Below, one piece after another: positions 1 through 7,132 of a DNA stretch of 64,000 nt. The notes beneath the pieces were generated by a model that saw only the letters and a program-made list of their open reading frames with translations, made no database searches and was not told the origin of the DNA. A program made the translations under genes and the position numbers. The stretch is from positions 124,001 to 188,000 of the forward strand of contig CAKUUY010000001.1 in the NCBI GenBank assembly GCA_934693235.1. Direction: 5' to 3'. Source of the DNA: an uncultured Candidatus Melainabacteria bacterium (lineage in GTDB: Bacteria; Cyanobacteriota; Vampirovibrionia; Gastranaerophilales; Gastranaerophilaceae). How positions within the stretch are numbered: the stretch's first letter is position 1; the number at the start of each line of letters is the position of its first letter.

Positions 1-731
1 GGAGTATTTGGTAAACCTTCAACTGGAAGTTCTCTTTTTACCTCAGTTGTATTAAATTCTTTTATATCAGCAGAAAAATCTTCAACCTTTTTAATATTCC
101 AACCTGAATCAAGTAGCATGTTATCTATGATAAAATGGCGAGTTTGAGCCTCTGATAAATCACTAAGTCTATCCGTAATCTCTTCAGCTACTTTTTGTTT
201 ATTAACAAGTTCTTCCGTTTTATTTGTCTCTGTTTGTTTTAGAGCTTCTTCTTTTAATTTTAATTCTGCTTCTAATTCAGCACTCCGTTTTTTTACTTCT
301 TCAAGTTCTTTTTCTAAAAGTAATTTGCGACTTATTGGTTTTTCGTAAGCTGTAATTACAGAACTGTCACCATCGCAGTTTGTTAAATAATGCCAAACGC
401 ATAACCCCCAAGTAAATTTTAAAATTTGATAGGCTTTTTCATTAGTTGCAACATTTTCATGAATTGCATCATTCCCATACTTTCTAATTATATGAAATAC
501 ATCCATATATTTTGAATCAATATAAGGCTCCAATGCTTTTAACAATTGATATTGTGTTAAATTAGTTTTTTCATTAAAATACTTATAATAAATATCTTTT
601 GCTATAAATTCAGCAAGTAAACGCAATTTTGATAAACAAGATGCAGCATCAGTATCAATCAACTCTTCTGCAAGTTGACCTAAATTTGCCAATTCTGGAT
701 ATTCAGATTTTAAAAAATTAAAATTACTCAT
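1..731 (-). CDS. hsdR: Type I restriction enzyme R subunit, N-terminal part (cut by window edge)
   Basis: The minus strand reads open from ATG at 731 down to base 1, giving about 243 residues with no stop. The first ~130 residues (from MSNFNFLKSEYPELANLG) look like the DUF4145-type helical domain found at the start of many HsdR proteins. A Lys/Glu-rich coiled coil follows at about 140-185, and then the segment leading into the nuclease domain (SGWNIKKVEDF, then VEGLPNTP). That last motif normally precedes the PD-ExK nuclease core of HsdR, which lies outside the window with the helicase motors. HsdR cleaves DNA and translocates as part of the HsdRMS complex; hsdM and hsdS are not visible here. 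No strong ribosome binding site is seen. The call rests on the N-terminal architecture only. Confidence 0.8.
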   Translation of the reverse strand, partial: MSNFNFLKSEYPELANLGQLAEELIDTDAASCLSKLRLLAEFIAKDIYYKYFNEKTNLTQYQLLKALEPYIDSKYMDVFHIIRKYGNDAIHENVATNEKAYQILKFTWGLCVWHYLTNCDGDSSVITAYEKPISRKLLLEKELEEVKKRSAELEAELKLKEEALKQTETNKTEELVNKQKVAEEITDRLSDLSEAQTRHFIIDNMLLDSGWNIKKVEDFSADIKEFNTTEVKRELPVEGLPNT

Positions 732-752
732 GATAGTTGCAACTAAATTTTA

Positions 753-784
753 ACACAAAAAGAGGAGGTACATCGTACCTCCTC
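753..784 (-). terminator. Rho-independent terminator of the 38-aa gene
   Basis: A perfect 10-bp stem (GAGGAGGTAC / GTACCTCCTC, loop of three bases, 762-784) is followed on the minus strand by a T-run. It lies between the 38-aa gene and hsdR. The stem arm also carries a GGAGG core, but it is 30 bases from the hsdR start and cannot serve as its ribosome site. Confidence 0.8.
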
Positions 785-794
785 CCCAAGATTG

Positions 795-911
795 TTACTT
801 AGATTTTTTCTTTACAGTTTCTTTAACTGTAGTTTTCGGATTTTTATCCGCATATTTCTTAGTAACAAACTGTCCTGTTATCGCAGAGCGACAACGTTTT
901 TGTTGTGCCAT
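795..911 (-). CDS. Small basic protein, 38 aa
   Basis: ATG at 911 is preceded by a near-perfect ribosome site (AAAGGAGGTG, 7-base spacing) and the frame ends at 795. The peptide begins MAQQKRCRSAITGQFVTKKY and ends in a Lys-rich tail. It resembles short 'RSAxTGxFVTKKYAxKxPKTT' proteins that I recall from phages and mobile elements, whose function is unknown to me. The strong ribosome site, the terminator just after it (753-784) and the match to that pattern argue that it is a real gene. An imperfect inverted repeat (957-981) and a TATAAT-like box lie upstream. It sits between hsdR and the recombinase, consistent with an accessory region. Confidence 0.75.
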   Translation of the reverse strand: MAQQKRCRSAITGQFVTKKYADKNPKTTVKETVKKKSK

Positions 912-1176
912 AAGTATTCACCTCCTTTCATTTGGATTCTATTGAAAGTTTGTGAATGCACAACTATAAAATGATAGTGCATATTATAGAAAATGTCAAA
1001 AATGTAAACATTTTTAATTTATTAACAGTTGATTATGTTTAACATTTAAATAATAAGATATATTAAAACTAACACTTAAAAATATCAAACATCATAAATT
1101 TTCATAACAATGCCGTTTTCTTACTATAATTAATCAATATAAATTCCATTTGTAAGATTAATGAGTCTTGAACTGT

Positions 1177-1207
1177 TAATACAACAAAAGAATGTTTTGT
1201 TGTATTA
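1177..1207. repeat. Perfect 13-bp inverted repeat at the end of the recombinase gene
   Basis: TAATACAACAAAA (1177-1189) and its exact reverse complement (1195-1207) flank a 5-base spacer. The right arm contains the recombinase stop codon. On the minus strand no T-run follows, so a plain terminator is not the best reading. The size and symmetry resemble the arm-spacer-arm core sites of tyrosine recombinases; that role is inferred. Confidence 0.6.
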
Positions 1208-1744
1208 CAAATAAAAATTTTTGTATGTTTCATCAATATTTTCTTGGGTTATACCTATATAAATTAGTGTTATTTCTGAACTTGAATGGTTCAGAATTTT
1301 TTGCAATAAGGGTAAATTTTTAAACTTTTTAAAATGATGATAACCAAAAGTTTTTCGTAATGTATGAGTTCCTATTTTTGTTTTAACACCAGCTTCTTTA
1401 CCTGCATTATTTAATATCTTATAGGCTTGAATTCTATCTAACCTTTTCCCTCTTTTTGTCAAAAATAAAAGCTCATCAATTCTTTTTGTTTTTACATATT
1501 TATTAATTTCTTTTTGCAATTTTTCATTTAATAAAAATCTTTTATATTTATTAGTTTTCTTTTTTCTAATTTCAATAAAATCTCTATTTTTGACATCTTT
1601 TATATCTAAAGCCAAAATATCTGAAATTCTTAAACCACTATTAATTCCTAAATTAAAAAGTAACAAATTTCTTTCGTTACTTTTCAAAACTTTTTTTATT
1701 CTTTTTATATCATTTTTGTCTTTTATTGGTTCAACCACATTCAT
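1205..1744 (-). CDS. Short tyrosine recombinase / integrase
   Basis: This 179-aa protein has the full catalytic set of the phage-integrase family: Arg39 (SGLRISD), a beta-hairpin Lys near 63, His127-x-x-Arg130 (HTLRKTF), His153 (LNHSS) and the Tyr162 nucleophile (LIYIG). It is short, with only a remnant of the N-terminal core-binding domain. I chose ATG 1744 over the GTG six codons upstream because GGAGG lies five bases before 1744. A perfect 13-bp inverted repeat overlaps the stop codon. Short recombinases of this type near type I restriction genes often invert hsdS segments, while others move integrative elements; the window cannot separate the two. Catalysis is confident, the target is not. 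Confidence 0.88.
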   Translation of the reverse strand: MNVVEPIKDKNDIKRIKKVLKSNERNLLLFNLGINSGLRISDILALDIKDVKNRDFIEIRKKKTNKYKRFLLNEKLQKEINKYVKTKRIDELLFLTKRGKRLDRIQAYKILNNAGKEAGVKTKIGTHTLRKTFGYHHFKKFKNLPLLQKILNHSSSEITLIYIGITQENIDETYKNFYL

Positions 1745-1846
1745 AAATACCTCCAGATACACATATTAAAATCTTTACTGTTATAATAATATCAACAGAT
1801 TTTTCTAAAAGTTTATCTAAAGTCATAATGAATAGACGTTTGAAAA

Positions 1847-2431
1847 CTACCCATAATACCAAGGCTTGGTAATCAATTCACGTTTATCTACAAGTTTTTT
1901 ATTGTAACGTTTAACGACATCTTTAATTATCATTCTATACGCACCCGCAATTGTTGCTGAATTCATATATGGATGACCATAATGATGTTTTGCTTCCTTA
2001 ACAATTTTGGGTACATATTCATCCATTATTTTTCTAATTTCTTCTGTATCTGTAATTCCAATATCAACAAACTCTTCGAAAAAATCTTTTTTATAAATAA
2101 ATTTATACTCTCTCATTCCGAGTAAATCCCAAAAGGTATCGTACAAAGGAACTCCATAAGCTCTTATCCAATCCCACATTATTTCAGGGTCTGATAAATT
2201 AGGGTTATCAATGTGACATCGCTTACAAAGCAAGACAAAATTTGAAGGTTCATCTTTACCTCCAAGAGAATAAGGAACAATATGGCAACGTTCAAGGGAT
2301 TTTTCACATCCACATCTCCAACATCTTTCGTGTGCTTCGGAAGCATCCACACTCAGTCCACATTCATCAATTCTAGAAAACCAATAATCAACTATTTCTC
2401 TTTTTGTAGTATTTATTGCTGGACGTTTCAT
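1847..2431 (-). CDS. HNH endonuclease
   Basis: This 194-aa protein carries a complete HNH zinc nuclease fold: CWRC (37-40) and CKRC (69-72) as the structural Cys4 zinc site, the catalytic ERCHIVP motif with His50, Asn64, and the terminal His73. After about residue 85 comes an all-helical C-terminal domain (IRAYGVPLYDTFWDLLG and following) that I do not recognise and that may set DNA specificity. The start has an AAAGG ribosome site. It lies 24 bp after the YDSYGR-repeat gene in the same direction and may be cotranscribed. In this context a restriction-like or mobile-element role is plausible but not shown. Confidence 0.85.
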   Translation of the reverse strand: MKRPAINTTKREIVDYWFSRIDECGLSVDASEAHERCWRCGCEKSLERCHIVPYSLGGKDEPSNFVLLCKRCHIDNPNLSDPEIMWDWIRAYGVPLYDTFWDLLGMREYKFIYKKDFFEEFVDIGITDTEEIRKIMDEYVPKIVKEAKHHYGHPYMNSATIAGAYRMIIKDVVKRYNKKLVDKRELITKPWYYG

Positions 2432-2455
2432 ATTTTTCCTTTCTCTTTATAAATC

Positions 2456-2875
2456 CTATCTATATGTACCGACTTTTCGACCGCAAGAGTCATATTTCGT
2501 TATTCTACCATTTGAATCTTTCTTATAACTTCCTGTTCTTCGTCCTGCTGAGTCATAAATATTTGTAGTTCCATTTGACTGTGTTCTATAAGTTTCAGTT
2601 CTTCTACCTGAACTATCATATTTTGTATAACCTGTTGAAGTCTTTCTTACTGTACTTGTTTTTCTTCCATAACTATCATACATATTATACCCAGAAGATG
2701 TTTCACGAATAGTTCCTGTTCTTCGCCCATAAGAATCATAACTTGTCGTTGTATTACCATTTGTCCTATAACTACCTGTTTTTCGTCCGTAGCTATCATA
2801 AGAATTCATAGTAGAACACAATCCATAGCTTGCAGTTATGCATAATACAAATAATGTCAAAAATATCTTTTTCAT
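2456..2875 (-). CDS. Secreted YDSYGR-repeat protein
   Basis: This 139-aa protein has an N-terminal signal peptide (MKKIFLTLFVLCITASYG, then CS). Almost all the rest consists of six tandem units of 20-21 residues starting YDS[YSAC]GR[KR], the last one shortened to 12. The repeats are rich in Tyr, Gly, Arg, Thr and Ser and recall YD/RHS-type or MORN-type beta-strand repeats, without matching either closely. A Cys near the end of the signal sequence hints at a lipoprotein, but the lipobox is poor. Only two bases separate it from the upstream UDG-like gene. Its presence between a DNA glycosylase and an HNH nuclease is odd. Function unknown. Confidence 0.8.
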   Translation of the reverse strand: MKKIFLTLFVLCITASYGLCSTMNSYDSYGRKTGSYRTNGNTTTSYDSYGRRTGTIRETSSGYNMYDSYGRKTSTVRKTSTGYTKYDSSGRRTETYRTQSNGTTNIYDSAGRRTGSYKKDSNGRITKYDSCGRKVGTYR

Positions 2876-2877
2876 AT

Positions 2878-3540
2878 TTATTTTCTTTCTATAATTTCTT
2901 TTAGTCCTTCGACAAATTTATTTTTACCACCTCTTGACGGATGTCTTAAATAGATACAATCAAAACCAAAATCTTTACAAGATTTTTCGGCATCTCTACC
3001 AACAGCAATTATTACTGAATTTTCATAATCAAATATATCAAAAAAAGTTGTTAATATTTCCTTATAAATAGACTCTTTCTTTTCGGTAGCTGATGCTTTT
3101 TTATACCAAGATTTAAAACATTTTGAATTAAAAGCATACGCATTCCAGATAACAAAGTTTTCTTGACCATATTTTATCAACTCGTTCCAAACAATACTTG
3201 CCGTTTTTTCTGTAGTTTTACTTTTTTTATTATTTTTTGAAGTACATTTATATCCATTAAACAAATTTAAATTTGCAAAAGTTTCAAATGTTTCTTCAGA
3301 TGTCATTGCAATTCCTGTATAACGAGCACCTATACTTGGAGATTCTCCAATCAAGATATATTTAGGCTTAGGACGTTCCATTAAATATTTTTTTAAATTA
3401 TCACATCTTAAAACAGGAGCATCCAATGATATATCACTTTTATCGTACTGTTGCCACGGATTAAATCTATCCTTTGGAGTTTCATATTTTTTTAATAATT
3501 CTATAAATTTTTCTATTTTTTCTTCTCTACATTCTGACAT
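2878..3540 (-). CDS. Uracil-DNA glycosylase superfamily protein
   Basis: This 220-aa protein has the two signature loops of the UDG fold: ILIGESPSIGARYTG near residue 62 (motif 1, G-E-x-P) and RHPSRGGKNKF near 199 (motif 2, H-P-S). The expected central strands (FVIWNAYAF, VIIAVGRDA) lie between them. It lacks the cysteine set of the iron-sulfur UDG families, so it is not a standard family 4 or 5 enzyme. Such proteins remove uracil or other deaminated bases from DNA; the substrate here is unknown. GGAGG lies seven bases before the ATG. It heads a tight run with the YDSYGR-repeat and HNH genes. Confidence 0.75.
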   Translation of the reverse strand: MSECREEKIEKFIELLKKYETPKDRFNPWQQYDKSDISLDAPVLRCDNLKKYLMERPKPKYILIGESPSIGARYTGIAMTSEETFETFANLNLFNGYKCTSKNNKKSKTTEKTASIVWNELIKYGQENFVIWNAYAFNSKCFKSWYKKASATEKKESIYKEILTTFFDIFDYENSVIIAVGRDAEKSCKDFGFDCIYLRHPSRGGKNKFVEGLKEIIERK

Positions 3541-3703
3541 ATATTAAACCTCCATTATTATTTTTTATATCAATTTTATATAATACATTAAAATATATCA
3601 TTTTTGAGATAACTTTTAAAAATAAAGAAATGTTCATTCAATTGATCACAATAACATTATAAAAAATACTTAAGTCAGAAATGGACGTATTAAACAAAGA
3701 TTC

Positions 3704-3750
3704 TTAAACAATGTTGAAAAAGTGTTAGATTATTGTTTAAAATATCTAAC
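3704..3750. repeat. Two overlapping inverted repeats downstream of the Fic gene
   Basis: TTAAACAAT (3704-3712) pairs with ATTGTTTAA (3732-3740), and GTTAGAT (3724-3730) pairs with ATCTAAC (3744-3750). The two pairs interleave, so an RNA could form only one at a time. They lie 18 bp beyond the stop of the Fic gene. They may be a weak terminator or a protein-binding site; no T-run supports the first reading strongly. Confidence 0.45.
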
Positions 3751-3767
3751 TTATTCAAAAGAACATC

Positions 3768-4868
3768 TTATTTTTCTTTAAACTTATAATGTGTTGAGCG
3801 ACCACTGCCGACTTTTACAAAAATTTTTTTATCAATCAAATCCTTTATATCCAAAGTTGCAGTATCTTGCGAACAGTTACACATTTTTGCCCATTTTGCA
3901 GTTGTAAGATTTCCTTCAAAGTTATCCATAAATCTATTTAAAACTTTTACTTGGCGTTCATTAAAAATGGTTGTTGAATATTTTTGCCAAAATTCAGCTT
4001 TATGCAAAACCGTATTTGTTGTTTCTTCGCTTGATTGAATTGCAATTAGTAAATTTTCTAAAAACCATACAAGCCAATCAGTAATATCCATTGAGCCTTT
4101 TTGAGTTTTTTCTAAAATATCATAATAACTGTTTCTATTTTTCTGAATTTGAGCAGACATAGAGTAAAATCTATATTGTGTGTCATCGCTTCTCGTTAAT
4201 AACATATCCGTCAAAGCTCTCGCAATTCTACCGTTACCATCATCAAATGGGTGTAATACAACAAACCATAAATGAACGACGCCAGCTTTTATTAAATAGT
4301 CAATATCATCTTGTTTATTAATATAATCTATCAAATCAGACATTTCTTTTTCAAGAATATCTGCACTAGGAGCTTGATAATGAACTTTTTCTTTTCCAAT
4401 CGAGCCAGAAACAACTTGCATTGGTCCTAATTCGTCATCTCTGTATTGACCAACTTTGATTTTATACATTCCACTATAACCAGTAGGGAACAATGCAGCG
4501 TGCCAACCAATTAATCGTTCTTTAGTCATTTTATCAGCATAATTTTGAGTTGCATCAAGCATCATTTCAACAACACCTTCAACATCTCTTGAAACAGGCG
4601 TTTCACCACCAATATCTATGCCTAAACGTCGTGCAATAGAGGAACGAACAATATGTTTATCTAAAATTTGTCCTTCTATCTCTGAAGATTTTATAATATT
4701 TTCCGTTAAAACTTGCAATAACGCATTATTTTTAACATCAAAACCTAAAGAATCCATTCTTCCAAGTAAATAACCTTGAGCCTTTTTTATATCAAGAAGT
4801 AATTTTTGAATTTTTTCTCCGTGCCATGTAAAGTTGTGCCAATTAATGTTTTGATAAATATATTTCAT
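3768..4868 (-). CDS. Fic family protein AMP-transferase with C-terminal winged helix
   Basis: This 366-aa protein has the canonical Fic motif HPFDDGNGRIAR at 206-217 and an N-terminal inhibitory helix motif SSEIEG at 61-66, the class II (self-inhibited) arrangement. An N-terminal Fic_N-type region precedes the core, and a winged-helix-like DNA-binding segment closes the protein (about 315-366, with TTAKWAKMCNCSQDTATLDI). Fic enzymes transfer AMP from ATP to hydroxyl side chains of target proteins. I chose ATG 4868, not the longer frame from 4970, because a consensus promoter and a GGAGA ribosome site lie between them. The promoter is wrapped in a palindrome (4882-4917), which fits autoregulation by the C-terminal domain. 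Confidence 0.9.
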   Translation of the reverse strand: MKYIYQNINWHNFTWHGEKIQKLLLDIKKAQGYLLGRMDSLGFDVKNNALLQVLTENIIKSSEIEGQILDKHIVRSSIARRLGIDIGGETPVSRDVEGVVEMMLDATQNYADKMTKERLIGWHAALFPTGYSGMYKIKVGQYRDDELGPMQVVSGSIGKEKVHYQAPSADILEKEMSDLIDYINKQDDIDYLIKAGVVHLWFVVLHPFDDGNGRIARALTDMLLTRSDDTQYRFYSMSAQIQKNRNSYYDILEKTQKGSMDITDWLVWFLENLLIAIQSSEETTNTVLHKAEFWQKYSTTIFNERQVKVLNRFMDNFEGNLTTAKWAKMCNCSQDTATLDIKDLIDKKIFVKVGSGRSTHYKFKEK

Positions 4869-4881
4869 GCTTTCTCCGAAT

Positions 4882-4921
4882 AATTTACGGAGATTATAAC
4901 ATTTTTCTCCGTAAATTGCAA
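4882..4921 (-). promoter_or_regulatory. Promoter and palindromic operator of the Fic gene
   Basis: On the minus strand, TTGCAA (4921-4916) and TATAAT (4898-4893) are exactly 17 bp apart. The 12-bp arms AATTTACGGAGA (4882-4893) and its exact reverse complement (4906-4917) are separated by 12 bp and overlap the -10 and -35 boxes. A third CGGAGA half-site serves as the ribosome site. This geometry suggests a repressor dimer that blocks RNA polymerase. Confidence 0.8.
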
Positions 4922-5101
4922 GAGATATATTTAATAAAAGGAAGCCCAAAAATAATAAATCATATCTCAATCTAATAGTGATTCTAATCTTCTTTTTATT
5001 GTTAAATTACATTAATGCAAGAAAATAATAGTACATTAGCTCTAGGTTATTATATTAAGATTTATTAACAAAATGTACAGAAATAGCAATTATTTAATTG
5101 T

Positions 5102-5126
5102 TATATACTTTATATATATAAGAGTA
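5102..5126 (+). promoter_or_regulatory. 25-bp shared upstream element, copy A
   Basis: This site contains the core CTTTATATATATAAGAGTA and sits 17 bp before the EF-hand gene. It is identical over 25 bases to copies at 13126 and 15682. The central CTT...AAG part is nearly palindromic. It could be a -10 region, a regulator site or a leader element. Confidence 0.7.
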
Positions 5127-5143
5127 TTAATGAGAGAAGTATT

Positions 5144-6139
5144 ATGACATTCTGGCAAAGTATAAAAACTGGATTTGCAAACGGTAATATTGCTAAATGG
5201 GCTAAAGCCATTGGGCAAGCTAGTTTTACGACTGGAATGACAGGTGCAATAATAAACCAAATGGGTAAAAATAATTGTTGCGGAGGCAGTATCTTTGGAG
5301 GAGGCTACTTTGGCGGTGGTTATAACATGAATATGTTTGGTTGTGGTGGAAATAATTGGTTTTCACCTGCAAATCCATACGTAAACCCTATGATGATTGG
5401 GATGCCAAACTATCAAACCCAAATGAACGCAATGAATGTTCAGTATAGTAATCAACTTGCTTGGAACTGGGGCTACCAAAAAGGACTTGAAGCTAGACAA
5501 GCAGCAGCTCTACAACAAAACCAATTATTACAACAACAATCGCAAATTTTTATGCAAAAAACAAATAATCAATATGCAGGAGATGTTTCTAAAGACCAAA
5601 GTACTGAGCAAGGTAAAGCATTCGACACCAAGGCTAAAGAAATGGTTGACAAGGATGGAAATGCTGTTGATAAGAAATCCTTTGAGATAGTAAAAGGAGG
5701 ACTTAAAAAGACCGGTGAAAGAGGTGCTGCAGAATACAAAGAGGCAGTTACTGAATTAGGTAAATCTTATCTTGCAGAGATGGATAAAACTTCAGGAAAT
5801 AGCGATAGCAAAGTAACGCTTGATGAGTTTATAAAACATTCAATGAAAGATTTAAGTTCTGAAGCAACAGATGCTAAAAAAGCTGAAGCCAAACAACTTG
5901 CGCAAATTGCATTCAATAAAATAGACCAAAATGGCGATGGTAAAGTTGACTACAAAGAACTTGCAGCTACATTTGCCGCATTGGATGCTGACTCTAATGG
6001 TCAAATGGACGGAGTTATTACGTCAAAAGAATTTGAGAAAAACTCGCAAGGTTTGCACGAGTTAGGTAACACTAAATTTGAACAATTACTTAGAAAAAAT
6101 TATAATAATATATTTAATAATCAAAAATCAGATAAATAA
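5144..6139 (+). CDS. Gly-rich EF-hand protein
   Basis: This 331-aa protein lacks a classical signal peptide. Residues 45-75 are rich in Gly, Cys, Tyr and Phe (CCGG, FGGGYFGGGY, FGCGGN), followed by a Met/Asn/Gln region and a Gln-rich stretch (120-140). The C-terminal half holds calcium-binding EF-hand loops: a clear one at 261-272 (DQNGDGKVDYKE), a second at about 281-297 (DADSNGQMDG... TSKEF), and a degenerate one at about 214-229. Calcium binding is likely; the cellular role is unknown. The low-complexity N-terminus and the upstream 25-bp element link it to the cluster at 13169-16770. Its last 12 bases overlap the convergent csaB end. Confidence 0.75.
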   Translation: MTFWQSIKTGFANGNIAKWAKAIGQASFTTGMTGAIINQMGKNNCCGGSIFGGGYFGGGYNMNMFGCGGNNWFSPANPYVNPMMIGMPNYQTQMNAMNVQYSNQLAWNWGYQKGLEARQAAALQQNQLLQQQSQIFMQKTNNQYAGDVSKDQSTEQGKAFDTKAKEMVDKDGNAVDKKSFEIVKGGLKKTGERGAAEYKEAVTELGKSYLAEMDKTSGNSDSKVTLDEFIKHSMKDLSSEATDAKKAEAKQLAQIAFNKIDQNGDGKVDYKELAATFAALDADSNGQMDGVITSKEFEKNSQGLHELGNTKFEQLLRKNYNNIFNNQKSDK

Positions 6140-7132
6140 TTTATCAAATTTTGTCCAATCAAATATTTTAGAATTTGCAAATATCAACAACTTATCCCTG
6201 TCAAGATTTTGTATTTTTTGATAAATTTCTTCCATATTTTCATGTGCATCCATCGATATAATTGGAATACAAGCATCTGTTGCAATTTTTTCAACTTTTA
6301 CGTCATAATTAATCGCACAAGTCTTTACGCCGGCTTTCAATGCAACCAGAACAGCATGAAAACGCATTCCAAACAAGTATTCCAGTTTTGAAAGTTGATT
6401 GATAATATCATCTTGAATTATTTCTGTTTCAATTTCAGGATTAAAAGACTTAATCAAAACCTCAAATCGCTTGCATAATTCCAAATCTTGAGTTTTTTGA
6501 AGCGAAAAGATTTTTATTTTTTTATCAGAAAACTTTGTAATAACAAGCAACGCTAACTTTTGCAAAAGCTCTTGGTTCATCGTCTTAAATTCACGTAACT
6601 GTATTCCAACAGCTCCGTTTTGAGGTTCAGGTTGTATATCTAAAGAATAAATAGGGTCACAAACAAGTTCTGATTTCACTCCCAATTTATCCAATAGTTT
6701 TACACTGTTTTCATCACGAACAGTAACATAAGTGCAATATTTCAAAAGATTTTTTACAATACTTTGAGCAATGCGGCTGTTCAAAGGTCCAATTCCTTGA
6801 GCAAAAATTATAACCTTTTTATTAAATAAAAAACTCAAAGCAATTATAAACGCGTAGTAGATTAGACTTTTCAGACTAGTTACATCTTGCAAAAGGCTTC
6901 CCCCACCTGAAACAAGTACATCACAATTTTTTATTGTCTTAACAACTTCTTTTAGACAAAACCTTTTTACAGCTTTTACCCCATAAGTTGTTTCAGTATA
7001 TTCGACATCACTTGAAAAAACGGTTATATCCGTATCTTGCAACAATTTCAAATGATTTACAAGAACAGATAAAATAGCTTCATCGCCAAAGTTTTTAAAA
7101 CCATAATAACCTGATATTGCTATTTTAGCCAT
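6128..7132 (-). CDS. csaB: Polysaccharide pyruvyl transferase, CsaB type
   Basis: This 334-aa protein belongs to the WcaK/CsaB pyruvyl transferase family, with the N-terminal ISGYYGFKNFGDEAIL motif, VSGGGSLLQD near 74-83, IFAQGIGPL and the C-terminal GMRFHAVL. CsaB adds ketal-pyruvate from phosphoenolpyruvate to cell-wall polysaccharide, the ligand of SLH domains. An SLH protein is encoded at 32923-34197, which supports this specificity. I chose ATG 7132 (GGGGAAA upstream) rather than a start inside kdgK. The start overlaps the kdgK stop by 8 bp, so the genes are translationally linked. The 3' end overlaps the EF-hand gene by 12 bp. Confidence 0.87.
   Translation of the reverse strand: MAKIAISGYYGFKNFGDEAILSVLVNHLKLLQDTDITVFSSDVEYTETTYGVKAVKRFCLKEVVKTIKNCDVLVSGGGSLLQDVTSLKSLIYYAFIIALSFLFNKKVIIFAQGIGPLNSRIAQSIVKNLLKYCTYVTVRDENSVKLLDKLGVKSELVCDPIYSLDIQPEPQNGAVGIQLREFKTMNQELLQKLALLVITKFSDKKIKIFSLQKTQDLELCKRFEVLIKSFNPEIETEIIQDDIINQLSKLEYLFGMRFHAVLVALKAGVKTCAINYDVKVEKIATDACIPIISMDAHENMEEIYQKIQNLDRDKLLIFANSKIFDWTKFDKLFI

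Noticed and set aside
792..974. 60-codon open frame on the plus strand
   Set aside because: It lies opposite the 38-aa gene, which has a strong ribosome site and terminator; the frame is a shadow rich in Phe, Ser and Leu.
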